From Amycolatopsis sulphurea (lineage in GTDB: Bacteria > Actinomycetota > Actinomycetes > Mycobacteriales > Pseudonocardiaceae), in contig NZ_PDJK01000001.1 of assembly GCF_002564045.1 (NCBI RefSeq), positions 992,001 to 1,056,000 on the forward strand: a DNA stretch of 64,000 bases, in the 5' to 3' direction. Below the pieces are notes generated by a model, which worked only from the letters and a program-made list of their open reading frames with translations, did not search any database and had not been told where the DNA came from. A program made the position numbers and the translations under genes. Below are positions 47,145 to 55,210 of the stretch, in pieces (position 1 is the first letter of the stretch; each line of letters opens with the position of its first letter).

Positions 47145-47894
47145 GTGACCGGATCGACGGACCGGGTGGACGTCCCGGTCGAAGCCCTGGCCGCCCTGGC
47201 CGAGCGGGAACAGGTCGGCAGCCTGCACGTGACCCTGCGGCCGGATCCGCGGTGGCTGTCGGAGACCGAACGCGACGAGGCGGCCAAGCGGGTCGACGAC
47301 GCGCTCGCGGTGGCGGGCCTGGTGGACCGCCGCGGCCGTGCCACCGCCGCCTTCCTCGACTGGCTTCCGCTGCTGGTGCGGCCGGTGGTCGAGTACTACG
47401 GCTGGGTGGCCACCGGGGACCGGACCTACGGCGTGCTCGCCGCGTCGAGCGGGATGCAGGCGGTGCTCGCGGTCTCGGACGGGGAGCAGGTCGGCGTCCA
47501 GGAGATCGACCGGAACGCAGTGCTGGAGACGCTCGTCGCCCAGCTGCCGCAGGTCGGTCCCGGCGGCGGGCAGCCGCGCAGTGTCCTGGTCGGGGACCTC
47601 ACCGACGCGGCGCACCGCGGCGCGGACGCCTATCCGCTGGATCCGGTGCTCGCCGACGTGGTGAACCTGGTGCGTCGCCCGGTGCACGGCAGCGGTGAGC
47701 TGTACGCGGGCCGTCGTGACGAGGTCGGCCGCTACAGCAGGCTCGAAGAGCCGTTGCACTACGCGGACACCGACTGGGGCCGCTACCTGAGCTACACCGT
47801 CGGCGCGGGTGCCGAAGCGGTGATCCGGATCGGCCCGGCCGGCCCGGCCGAATTGTGTGGCGCGCTGCGGGAGCTCGCCGATAGCCTCGCCTGA
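47145..47894 (+). CDS. EspG-family ESX secretion chaperone
   Basis: 249 aa from GTG 47145. The segments VDVPVEALAALAEREQVGSL, YYGWVATGDRTYGVLAASSG and YADTDWGRYLSYTVGAGAEA are typical of EspG, the cytoplasmic chaperone that binds PPE tips before type VII export. It follows the PPE-like gene directly, so the pair is a substrate/chaperone unit. Its TGA (47892-47894) shares a base with the native ATG of proline iminopeptidase (TGATG), a coupling broken by a mobile element starting 10 bp later. Confidence 0.85.
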   Translation: MTGSTDRVDVPVEALAALAEREQVGSLHVTLRPDPRWLSETERDEAAKRVDDALAVAGLVDRRGRATAAFLDWLPLLVRPVVEYYGWVATGDRTYGVLAASSGMQAVLAVSDGEQVGVQEIDRNAVLETLVAQLPQVGPGGGQPRSVLVGDLTDAAHRGADAYPLDPVLADVVNLVRRPVHGSGELYAGRRDEVGRYSRLEEPLHYADTDWGRYLSYTVGAGAEAVIRIGPAGPAELCGALRELADSLA

Positions 47895-47904
47895 TGCGCT
47901 ATCC

Positions 47905-48043
47905 GGGTTCCGGCAAAGTTGGTCGGGGCCCGGCAGTGGGCGATGCGGAGGTGTGTGCGATCATCTCGTGGTGTGCGCCGGACCGGTTTTCGGGTCCGTG
48001 AAGGGCCCCTTCACAGACCTCCACACCGACTTTGCCGACACCC
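47905..48043. mobile_element. Small inverted-repeat mobile element, copy C (139 bp), in the pip start
   Basis: The left end is GGGTTCCGGCAAAGTTGGT from 47905; the right end, read on the minus strand, is GGGTGTCGGCAAAGTCGGT ending at 48043. The 10-bp target TGCGCTATCC is duplicated at 47895-47904 and 48044-48053. It is a shorter relative of copies A and B, lacking about 100 bp of the body, and keeps one GTGAAGGGCCCCTTCAC (47998-48014). The insertion separates the native ATG (47894) from the second codon onward of proline iminopeptidase. Confidence 0.82.
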
Positions 48044-48984
48044 TGCGCTATCCGGAGATCGAACCGTACGACCACGGCCTGCTCGACGCCGGGGACGGCC
48101 ACCAGGTGTACTGGGAGGTCTGCGGGAATCCCGCGGGCAAGCCGGCGGTCGTCGTGCACGGCGGGCCGGGCACCGGGTGTCGCGCCGGGATGCGCCGGTT
48201 CTTCGACCCCGAGCACTACCGTGTGGTGCTGTTCGACCAGCGCGGCTGCGGCCGGAGCACCCCGCATGCCGGGGACACCGCCGAAGCGCTGACCGCGAAC
48301 ACGGCCGGGCATCTGATGCAGGACATGGAGCTGCTGCGCACCACGCTGGGGGTGGAGAAGTGGCTGGTGTTCGGCGGTTCCTGGGGTTCGGTGCTCGGGC
48401 TGAGCTACGCCGTGCGGCATCCGGACCGGGTCAGCGAGCTGGTGCTGGCGGGCCTGGCTACCGATCGGCGCGTGGAGATCGAACTGCTCACGCGTGATCT
48501 CGGCAGCATGTTCCCGGAGGCGTACGCGCAATTCCGCGCGGGCGTCCCGGAGGGCGAAGACGATGTCGTGTCGGCGTACTACCGGCTGTTGCTCGACCCG
48601 GACCCCGCAGTGCACGAAGAAGCCGCGCGGCGCTGGTGTGCCTGGGAAGACGCCCTGGTGCCCGGCGTGCCGGTTCCGGCCCTCTTCGACGACCCGCGGG
48701 CGCGGCTCTGCTTCGCCCGCCTCGTCACGCACTATTTCTCCCACGGATGCTTCCTGGAAGACGGCGCGATCCTGCGCGACGCCGCGAAGCTCGCGGGGAT
48801 CCCGGCTGTGCTCGCGCAGGGGATGCTGGATCTCAGCAGCCTGAGCGGTACGCCGTGGTTGCTGGAGCGCGCGCTGCCGGATGCGGAGCTGGTTCTGGTC
48901 GGCGGCGCCGGGCACACCACGTCCGTTCCGGCGATGGAGGACGTGCTGATCGGCGCCACCGACAGGTTCGCGCTCAGGGGATAG
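47998..48984 (+). CDS. pip: Proline iminopeptidase, start replaced by a mobile element
   Basis: 328 aa if started at GTG 47998. The alpha/beta hydrolase features are VVHGGPGTG (oxyanion), LFDQRGCGRS, nucleophile S128 in FGGSWGSVLG, the acid in QGMLDLSSL and the histidine in GGAGHTTS. It removes N-terminal proline from peptides in the cytoplasm. The native gene began at ATG 47894 (MRYPEIEP...). Element copy C inserted after the fourth codon and shifted the frame. The old ATG now yields about 34 codons ending at TGA 47999-48001, which overlaps a GTG inside the element's palindrome. That GTG reads VKGPFTDLHTDFADTL straight into native RYPEIEP, so a product can be made by coupled re-initiation. 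The 3' end overlaps the convergent dehydrogenase gene by 11 bp. Confidence 0.85.
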   Translation: MKGPFTDLHTDFADTLRYPEIEPYDHGLLDAGDGHQVYWEVCGNPAGKPAVVVHGGPGTGCRAGMRRFFDPEHYRVVLFDQRGCGRSTPHAGDTAEALTANTAGHLMQDMELLRTTLGVEKWLVFGGSWGSVLGLSYAVRHPDRVSELVLAGLATDRRVEIELLTRDLGSMFPEAYAQFRAGVPEGEDDVVSAYYRLLLDPDPAVHEEAARRWCAWEDALVPGVPVPALFDDPRARLCFARLVTHYFSHGCFLEDGAILRDAAKLAGIPAVLAQGMLDLSSLSGTPWLLERALPDAELVLVGGAGHTTSVPAMEDVLIGATDRFALRG

Positions 48985-50164
48985 TGAGCGCGGGTGCGCC
49001 TCCGGGTGCGAGTGCCTCTTCGGCGCGGGCGGTGCGGGTGTTCTCGGCCAGCCGCAGCCCGGTGACGCGCGGCGGTATACGGTCCAGGTTCCACTCGGCC
49101 AGCAACAAGGCCACCTTCGCCTGCATTTCGGTGCGCAGCCGCAGGAACGAGTCGGCCGGGTCGGCGCCGACTTCGCCCAGCAGCAGCCACCAAGCCCACG
49201 CCGCGGCGCCTGCGTTCGCGACGAAGTCCGGAATCACGGCGACGCCCCGGGCGGAGAGCGCGGCCTCCGCCTCCGGTGTCGTCGCAGCGTTGGCCGCTTC
49301 GACGACTGCCTTGGCCTTCACAAGGTTCTCGTTGTCCACGCGGATTGCGTACGAGATCGCTGCGGGCACGAAGAGGTCGGCGTTGATACCGATCACTGCG
49401 TCGCGCGGGAGCGTGCGTACGCCGTCAGGAAGCTGTGTACGGTCGACTTCGCCAAAGCGGTCGCGCAGGTCGAGCAGCGCGGGCACGTCGAGGCCTTCGG
49501 GGTCGTAGAGGGTACCGGCGGCGTCGGCCACCGCGACCACCTTCATCCCGGCTTCGTGCAAATACCAGGCCGCGCCGCCGCCCATGGTGCCGATGCCCTG
49601 GATCGCCACCGTGGTCTCCGGCACTTCCCAGCTCCACGCATTGGCCGCGCCGAGGCACGCCTGCGCGACGCCGTAACCGCCGATCACGTCGCCGAGCAAC
49701 TGGCCGCCCGGCACCGGCGCATTGAGCCCGGCCTGGACGCGACGCAGGGTGCGCGCCGGATCCGCCGACCGGTGAATCGCCGCGTGGTAGGACTGTTCAA
49801 GGCCCAGCTTCGCGAAGACCTCGTCGATCAGGTGCTGGGGCACGCCGAGGTCCTCCGCGGTCACCCAGCTCGCGTCGAGCCAGGGGCGCAGGAATTCGCA
49901 GAACCGCGTCAGCACGCCGAATGCTCGCGGGTCCTTCGGGTCGAAGTCGAGCCCGCCCTTGGCGCCCCCGACCGGGAGGTTGAAGGTGGCGGTCTTGTTC
50001 GCCATGCCGCGCGCGAGGTCGGCGACCTCGTCGACGGTGCAGCCGGCGCGCATCCGCGTACCGCCGGTTGCCATCCCGGACACCAGGCTGTGCACGACCA
50101 GGTAGCCGTGGGCGCCGGTGACCGGGTCGGTCCACGTGAGCCTCATCAGCGGTTCGGCGTTCAT
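48974..50164 (-). CDS. Glu/Leu/Phe/Val dehydrogenase family protein
   Basis: 396 aa from ATG 50164, with GGAGGTGAAGG 6 nt upstream; the frame to 50239 is not needed. The catalytic lysine lies in LPVGGAKGGLDFDP and the nucleotide fold in VAIQGIGTMGGGAAWYLHEA. The region between (EDLGVPQHLIDEVFA) and NAATTPEAEAALSARGVAVI follows the family. It reversibly deaminates an amino acid with NAD(P). Substrate (Glu or branched-chain) is not clear. It is convergent with pip (11-bp overlap of ends) and divergent from a LysR gene that probably regulates it. Confidence 0.85.
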   Translation of the reverse strand: MNAEPLMRLTWTDPVTGAHGYLVVHSLVSGMATGGTRMRAGCTVDEVADLARGMANKTATFNLPVGGAKGGLDFDPKDPRAFGVLTRFCEFLRPWLDASWVTAEDLGVPQHLIDEVFAKLGLEQSYHAAIHRSADPARTLRRVQAGLNAPVPGGQLLGDVIGGYGVAQACLGAANAWSWEVPETTVAIQGIGTMGGGAAWYLHEAGMKVVAVADAAGTLYDPEGLDVPALLDLRDRFGEVDRTQLPDGVRTLPRDAVIGINADLFVPAAISYAIRVDNENLVKAKAVVEAANAATTPEAEAALSARGVAVIPDFVANAGAAAWAWWLLLGEVGADPADSFLRLRTEMQAKVALLLAEWNLDRIPPRVTGLRLAENTRTARAEEALAPGGAPALTIP

Positions 50165-50287
50165 CTGGCCCTTCACCTCCAGGAGTCCGGGGCGGCGCGG
50201 ATGTGCCGCCGTCACTTTCGAGGGTGGTTGCAAAGGCACGGGCGCGTCCAGTTAACGAAGCTGCACGACGTTGTTTAGGGTTCGTAC

Positions 50288-51214
50288 ATGGAGCTTTCGT
50301 TGCACCGGTTGCGGATGCTGCGTGAGCTACGGCGGCGGGGGACCGTCACGGCCGCGGCTGCGTCGTTGCATTACACGGTTTCCGCGGTGTCGCAACAGCT
50401 TGCGCTGCTCGAACGGGACGTCGGGGTGAAGCTGTTCGAGCGGCTCGGCCGCGGGGTGCAGCTGACCGAGCTGGGTTTCCTGCTGACCGACCACGCCGAG
50501 GAGATCCTGGGTTCGGTCGAGCGTGCGACGCTGGCGCTCGAAGAGGCGCAGGGCACCATGTCCGCCCGGCTGACCGCCGGGGTGTGGGCGTCGGTCGCGT
50601 CGGGGCTGTTGCCGGGCGCGCTCACCTCGCTGGCCGCCGAACATCCGGGAATTCAGGTGCGCACCAGGGAATTGGCGCCGGAGGCGACCGCGGAGGCGGT
50701 GCGCGACGGCACGCTCGACCTGTCGTTCGTGATCGACTATTCGGACGCGCCGATGCGCTGGGACACCGGGCTGGAACGCGCGGTGGTCGCGGTCGAACGG
50801 CTGCACGCGGCGGTGCCCGCGGGCGCGGTGCCCGCGGCCACCGTGTCGCTCGACGCGCTCGCCGAGTATCCGTGGATCATGGCCAGCCCGCGGTCCCATT
50901 TCGGCCGTGCGATCCGGATCGCGTGCCAGCGGCACGGGTTCCAGCCGAAGATCAACCACGAGGTGGAGGAGCAGTCCACCGCGATGGTGCTGGTCGGCGC
51001 CGGGCTCGGCGTCACGCTCGTGTCCGATCTCGGGCTGCGGCTGCTGCGCCCGCCGGGGATCGACGTGGTCGCGCTGACCACGCCGCTGCTGCGCACGGTG
51101 TCGATCGCCTATCGCCGCACCGAGATCCGGCGTCCGGCCCTGCAGCTGGTGGTCGCCGCGGTGCAGACCTCGGCGGCGGAACTGGGGCTGGGCAGCGAAC
51201 CCGAGCTGCCCTGA
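50288..51214 (+). CDS. LysR-family regulator divergent from the amino acid dehydrogenase
   Basis: 308 aa. It has an N-terminal helix-turn-helix (LHRLRMLRELRRRGTVTAAA, then ASLHYTVSAVSQQLALLERD) and an effector domain with LTAGVWASVASGLLPGALTS. It is divergent from the dehydrogenase, with 123 bp between starts, and is the expected activator or repressor of it. It is followed 173 bp later by the ergothioneine operon, which is more likely to have its own promoter. Confidence 0.85.
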   Translation: MELSLHRLRMLRELRRRGTVTAAAASLHYTVSAVSQQLALLERDVGVKLFERLGRGVQLTELGFLLTDHAEEILGSVERATLALEEAQGTMSARLTAGVWASVASGLLPGALTSLAAEHPGIQVRTRELAPEATAEAVRDGTLDLSFVIDYSDAPMRWDTGLERAVVAVERLHAAVPAGAVPAATVSLDALAEYPWIMASPRSHFGRAIRIACQRHGFQPKINHEVEEQSTAMVLVGAGLGVTLVSDLGLRLLRPPGIDVVALTTPLLRTVSIAYRRTEIRRPALQLVVAAVQTSAAELGLGSEPELP

Positions 51215-51387
51215 ACGGGTCGCCCGGACCGGCGGCGCAGTGCGAGGAATATGCCGGGAAGTCCCGGTCGGGTACCGCCCGCCGCTCGGCCGTCCCGGTC
51301 ACGAGCCCTGATTTTGTCGGAGCCCGCGTGTAGCGTCCGGAACCGATGAGGCCGCATCCCGTGGTCTCCTGAGCTGGACGGCGATAC

Positions 51388-52641
51388 ATGACTACGGTGC
51401 ACGATTTTCCGGACCGGTCCGGGAGTGCGTCGGTGCCGGCGCTGTCGGACCGGGCGGCCGGGGAACGCTACGTCGCCTCGGTGTGCTTCAAGCACGGGCC
51501 GCCGAGGCTGGTGGGGGTGGAACTGGAGTTCACGGTGCACCACACCGGGGACCCGGCCCGCCCCCTCGACCCGGACCTGCTCGCCTCCGCGCTCGGCCCG
51601 CACGCCCCGCGGACCTTGCGCCCCGAAAGCCCCGCGGCCCCGCTCCCGGCCGGTTCGCCGGTGAGTCTCGAACCCGGTTGCCAGGTGGAGATCTCCACCC
51701 TCCCGCAGAGTTCCCTGCCCGCCCTGCGGGCGGCGGTGGACACCGATCTCGCGGCCCTCACCGCACTGCTCGCCCGCGCCGGGCTGGAACTCGGCGCCTC
51801 GGGCATCGACGCGCACCGCCCGCCGCGGCGCCGGTTGCACACCCCCCGTTACGCCGCGATGGAACGGCGGTTCGCCCCGCTCGGGCCGGGTGGGATCACC
51901 ATGATGTGCAGTACCGCCGGGCTGCAGATCTGCGTGGACGCCGGGGAGCCCGACCGGTTCGCCGAGCGCTGGGCGGCCGCGCACGAGATGGGCCCGCCGT
52001 TGCTGGCCCTGTTCGCCAATTCCCGGATCCACCACGGCCGCGACACCGGGCACGCCTCCGCGCGCTGGCTCGCCGTGCTGGCGACCGAACCGGTGCGCAC
52101 CCGCGCCGCGGAACCCGGCCCGGACCCCGAGCGGGCCTGGGCGCGGCGGCTGATGGACACCCCGATCATGGTGCTGCCGCGGGATTACCGGCCGTGGGAT
52201 GCGCCGGAGGGGCTCACCTTCGCCGAGTGGATCGAGGGCCGCGGCGCGGCCGGGATGCTGCGCCGGCCCACCGCCGCCGATCTGGACTACCACCTCGGCA
52301 CGATGTTCACCCCGGTCCGGCCGCAGGGCTATCTGGAGCTGCGGTACCTGGACGCGCAACCGCCGGGGCAGTGGCTGCCGCCGGTCGCCCTGGTCACCGC
52401 GCTGCTCGCCGGTCCGTCCACAGTGGAGCAAGTGCGCCGCCGGTGCGCCCCGGTGGCCGGACAGTGGGAGCAGGCCGCCCGCCACGGCCTCGCCGCGCCC
52501 GGAATGGCCGCGGTGGCAAGGGATCTGGTGGAGCTGGGCGGTGCCGTGCTGCCGTCCACCGGGCTGCCTGTCGAGACGGTCGCGGGGATCGTCGACGGGC
52601 TGCGTGCCCGGCTGGACGGATCAGGGAGGGACGGGCGGTGA
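51388..52641 (+). CDS. egtA: Ergothioneine pathway glutamate-cysteine ligase
   Basis: 417 aa. EgtA-type glutamate-cysteine ligase with VGVELEFTVHH (active-site entrance), YAAMERRFAPLGPGGITMMC, CSTAGLQICVDAGEPDRFAE and LELRYLDAQPPGQWLPPVAL. It makes gamma-glutamylcysteine, the sulfur donor for the sulfoxide synthase EgtB. It is the first gene of the egt cluster. Its final codons (ETVAGIVDGLRARLDGSG) recur in decayed copies in the following 440 bp. The stop TGA (52639-52641) overlaps a GTG that opens the first copy. Confidence 0.9.
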   Translation: MTTVHDFPDRSGSASVPALSDRAAGERYVASVCFKHGPPRLVGVELEFTVHHTGDPARPLDPDLLASALGPHAPRTLRPESPAAPLPAGSPVSLEPGCQVEISTLPQSSLPALRAAVDTDLAALTALLARAGLELGASGIDAHRPPRRRLHTPRYAAMERRFAPLGPGGITMMCSTAGLQICVDAGEPDRFAERWAAAHEMGPPLLALFANSRIHHGRDTGHASARWLAVLATEPVRTRAAEPGPDPERAWARRLMDTPIMVLPRDYRPWDAPEGLTFAEWIEGRGAAGMLRRPTAADLDYHLGTMFTPVRPQGYLELRYLDAQPPGQWLPPVALVTALLAGPSTVEQVRRRCAPVAGQWEQAARHGLAAPGMAAVARDLVELGGAVLPSTGLPVETVAGIVDGLRARLDGSGRDGR

Positions 52642-53081
52642 GGGAGACTGCGGAATCGGGCTCGTCGTTCGTGCGGAGTTCGCGGGATTTGCGGGCGCGT
52701 GTGGCGCTGCCGACGGCGGTGCTGTCGGCCGGGATTGTCGCCGGGTTGCGTGCCTGGCTGGACGGGTCGGGGGAGGGATAGCGATGAGGGAGGTTGCGGA
52801 GTCCGGCCCGTTGCTCGTGCTGAGTTCGCAGGGGTTTGGGGTCGCGTGTGGCCGAGGCCTGTGCGCGGGGCGTCGCGCCGCCAGGCTGCGTGCGCGGCCG
52901 GGGGAGGGACGGGCGATGAGGGAGACTGCGGAATCGAGTTCGCAGGGTTTGCAAGCGCGTGTGGCCGGGCCGGCCCAGGTGCGGGCGCGCGGCGTCGCGC
53001 TCGCGGACTGCCTGCCGGCCCCGTCGCCGGGAACATCGCCGGGCCGTGTGCCCGGCCGGACCGATCGAGGAAGGACGAGCG
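52638..53081 (+). repeat. Three decayed tandem copies of the egtA-end/egtB-start junction
   Basis: The EgtB N-terminus MSETPESGPLLELSSQDLRA (starting at 53082) is echoed three times upstream: VRETAESGSS...SSRDLRARVA from GTG 52638, MREVAESGPLLVLSSQGFG from ATG 52784, and MRETAESSSQGLQARVAG from ATG 52916. Each is preceded by a GGGAGGGACGGGCG-like ribosome site, as at the egtA end. Copy 1 even ends with AGIVAGLRAWLDGSG, a copy of the EgtA tail. Starts are 146, 132 and 166 bp apart. Copy 1 could encode 47 aa and copies 2-3 together 101 aa. The frames degrade after about 25 residues, so they are probably remnants, not genes. Confidence 0.75.
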
Positions 53082-54431
53082 ATGAGTGAAACTCCGGAAT
53101 CCGGCCCGTTGCTCGAACTGAGTTCACAGGACCTGCGGGCACACGTGGCCGGGGCGCTGACCCGCGCCCGCGCCCGCAGCGTCGCGCTGACCGACGCGGT
53201 GGACGACGAGGATCTGATCCGCCAGCACTCGAAGCTGATGTCGCCGCTGGTCTGGGATCTCGCGCACATCGGCAGCCAGGAAGAGCTGTGGCTGGTCCGC
53301 GACGTCGGCGGCCGGGAGCCGCTGCGGCCGGACCTCGACGACCTCTACGACGCCTTCCAGCACTCGCGGGCCGATCGTCGCGCCCTGCCGCTGCTCGGCC
53401 CGGCCGAGGCACGCGCGTACGTGCGCGAGGTCCGGGAAAAGGCGTTGGACGTGCTGGAAAAGGCACCGATGAGCGGGCGCAGGCTCACCGAGAGCGCGTT
53501 CGCCTTCGGCATGATCACCCAGCACGAGCAGCAGCATGACGAGACGATGCTGGCCACCCACCAGCTGCGCCGGGGAGAGCCGGTGCTGCACGCGCCGGAG
53601 CCGCCACACGCGCCGTCCGGGCGGAGGCTCGCCGAGGTGCTGGTCCCCGGCGGCCGGTTCACCATGGGCACCAGCGCGGAGCCCTGGGCGCTGGACAACG
53701 AACGCCCGGCGCACGAGGTCGACGTACCCGCGTTCGTGCTGGACACCACGCCGGTCACCTGCGGGGAGTACCTGGAGTTCCTGGCCGGCGGCGGGTATGC
53801 CGAGCAGCGGTTCTGGAGCGCGGCAGGCTGGGCCTACCGGCAGGAACACGACATCACGGCGCCGCGGTTCTGGCATCGCGAGCCGGATGGCTGGTGGCGC
53901 ACCCGGTTCGGGGTGCGCGAGCCGGTCCCGCTGCGGGAGCCGGTGGTGCACGTGTCCTATTACGAGGCCGAGGCGTACGCGAATTGGGCGGGCAAGCGGC
54001 TGCCCACCGAGGCGGAGTGGGAGAAGGCCGCGCGGTTCGATCCGGTGAGCGGCCGTTCCCGGCGATTCCCGTGGGGCGACGAGGAACCGACGGAGGCGCA
54101 CGCCAATCTCGGCCAGCGGCATCTGCGCCCGGCCGAGGCGGGCGCGTATCCGGCGGGGCAGTCCCCGCTGGGCGTGCGGCAGCTGATCGGCGACGTCTGG
54201 GAGTGGACGAGCACCGATTTCCACGGCTACCCGGGGTTCGGCGCGTTCCCGTACCGGGAGTACTCGGAGGTGTTCTTCGGCCCCGAGTACAAGGTGCTGC
54301 GCGGTGGCTCGTTCGGCACCGGCGCGGTGGCCGTGCGCGGCACGTTCCGCAACTGGGACTACCCGATCCGGCGGCAGATCTTCGCCGGGTTCCGCTGCGC
54401 CCGAGATCCTCGGCCGGGCGAGGTGGCCTAG
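53082..54431 (+). CDS. egtB: Hercynylcysteine sulfoxide synthase
   Basis: 449 aa from ATG 53082. The N-terminal DinB-like domain supplies H62 (LAHIGSQEE) and the pair H148/H152 in TQHEQQHDETM, the three iron ligands of EgtB. The C-terminal formylglycine-generating-type fold follows (VLVPGGRFTMGT, LPTEAEWEKAARFDP, GDVWEWTSTDFHGYPGF, GFRCARDPRPG). It joins gamma-glutamylcysteine to hercynine using O2. Three decayed copies of its 5' end lie upstream, so the true start was chosen as the copy that continues into the full protein. Confidence 0.95.
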   Translation: MSETPESGPLLELSSQDLRAHVAGALTRARARSVALTDAVDDEDLIRQHSKLMSPLVWDLAHIGSQEELWLVRDVGGREPLRPDLDDLYDAFQHSRADRRALPLLGPAEARAYVREVREKALDVLEKAPMSGRRLTESAFAFGMITQHEQQHDETMLATHQLRRGEPVLHAPEPPHAPSGRRLAEVLVPGGRFTMGTSAEPWALDNERPAHEVDVPAFVLDTTPVTCGEYLEFLAGGGYAEQRFWSAAGWAYRQEHDITAPRFWHREPDGWWRTRFGVREPVPLREPVVHVSYYEAEAYANWAGKRLPTEAEWEKAARFDPVSGRSRRFPWGDEEPTEAHANLGQRHLRPAEAGAYPAGQSPLGVRQLIGDVWEWTSTDFHGYPGFGAFPYREYSEVFFGPEYKVLRGGSFGTGAVAVRGTFRNWDYPIRRQIFAGFRCARDPRPGEVA

Positions 54432-54436
54432 CCGGT

Positions 54437-55210
54437 ATGTGCCGTCACCTCGCGTATCTGGGCGAGCCCGGCTCGCCTGCCGAGCCGGTGTTCACCGCCC
54501 CGCATTCATTGCTGGTGCAGTCGTACGCGCCGTGCGACATGCGCGGGGGCGGGTCGGTGAACGCCGACGGCTTCGGCCTCGGCTGGTACCCGGAGCCGGG
54601 CGCCCCGCCGCTGCGCTACCGCCGCCGGGAGCCATTGTGGACGGACGACGCGGCGCCGGCGCTGGCCGCTTCGGTGCGGAGCACGGCGTTCGTCGCCGCG
54701 GTGCGCAACGGCACCACCGGGATGCCGGTCACCGAGGCGGCGGCGGCGCCGTTCGCCGCGGACCGCTGGTTGTTCAGCCACAACGGCGTGGTGCGCGGCT
54801 GGCCGAAGTCGATGGCCGGGCTCGCCGGCCGGCTCGACGTGACCGAATTGCTCACGCTGGAGGCGCCCACCGATTCGGCTCTGCTGTGGGCCTTGTTGCG
54901 AGCACGGTTGCGCGCGGGCGAGGAGCCGCTGGCCGCGGTGCGAGCGCTCGTCGGGGAGGTGGTCGCGGCCGCACCGGGCTCGCGGCTGAACTTCCTGCTC
55001 ACCGATGGCGAAATGCTCGTCGGCACCGCGTGGTCGCATGCCCTGTCCTGGCGGCGCACCGGGTCCGGGGTGCTGCTGGCCTCCGAGCCCGTCGACCCGG
55101 GCCCGGCCTGGCAGGCCGTGCCCGACCAGCACGCCGTGCGGATCACCGCGGACGGCGTCGACATTCTTCTCCTCGAATCCCCGTCACTGGAACGGAGTCC
55201 CCTCCGATGA
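54437..55210 (+). CDS. egtC: Ergothioneine pathway gamma-glutamyl hydrolase
   Basis: 257 aa from ATG 54437, 5 bp after egtB. It is a class II glutamine amidotransferase-type Ntn hydrolase starting MCRHLAYLGEP, so Cys2 becomes the N-terminal nucleophile. SYAPCDMRGGGSVNADGFGL and LFSHNGVVRGWP are present as in EgtC. It removes the gamma-glutamyl group from the EgtB product. Its end overlaps egtD by 4 bp. Confidence 0.93.
   Translation: MCRHLAYLGEPGSPAEPVFTAPHSLLVQSYAPCDMRGGGSVNADGFGLGWYPEPGAPPLRYRRREPLWTDDAAPALAASVRSTAFVAAVRNGTTGMPVTEAAAAPFAADRWLFSHNGVVRGWPKSMAGLAGRLDVTELLTLEAPTDSALLWALLRARLRAGEEPLAAVRALVGEVVAAAPGSRLNFLLTDGEMLVGTAWSHALSWRRTGSGVLLASEPVDPGPAWQAVPDQHAVRITADGVDILLLESPSLERSPLR

Noticed and set aside
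52784..53089. Calling the 101-aa frame between egtA and egtB a gene
   Set aside because: Its sequence is two decayed copies of the EgtB N-terminus followed by out-of-frame text, overlapping the real egtB start.
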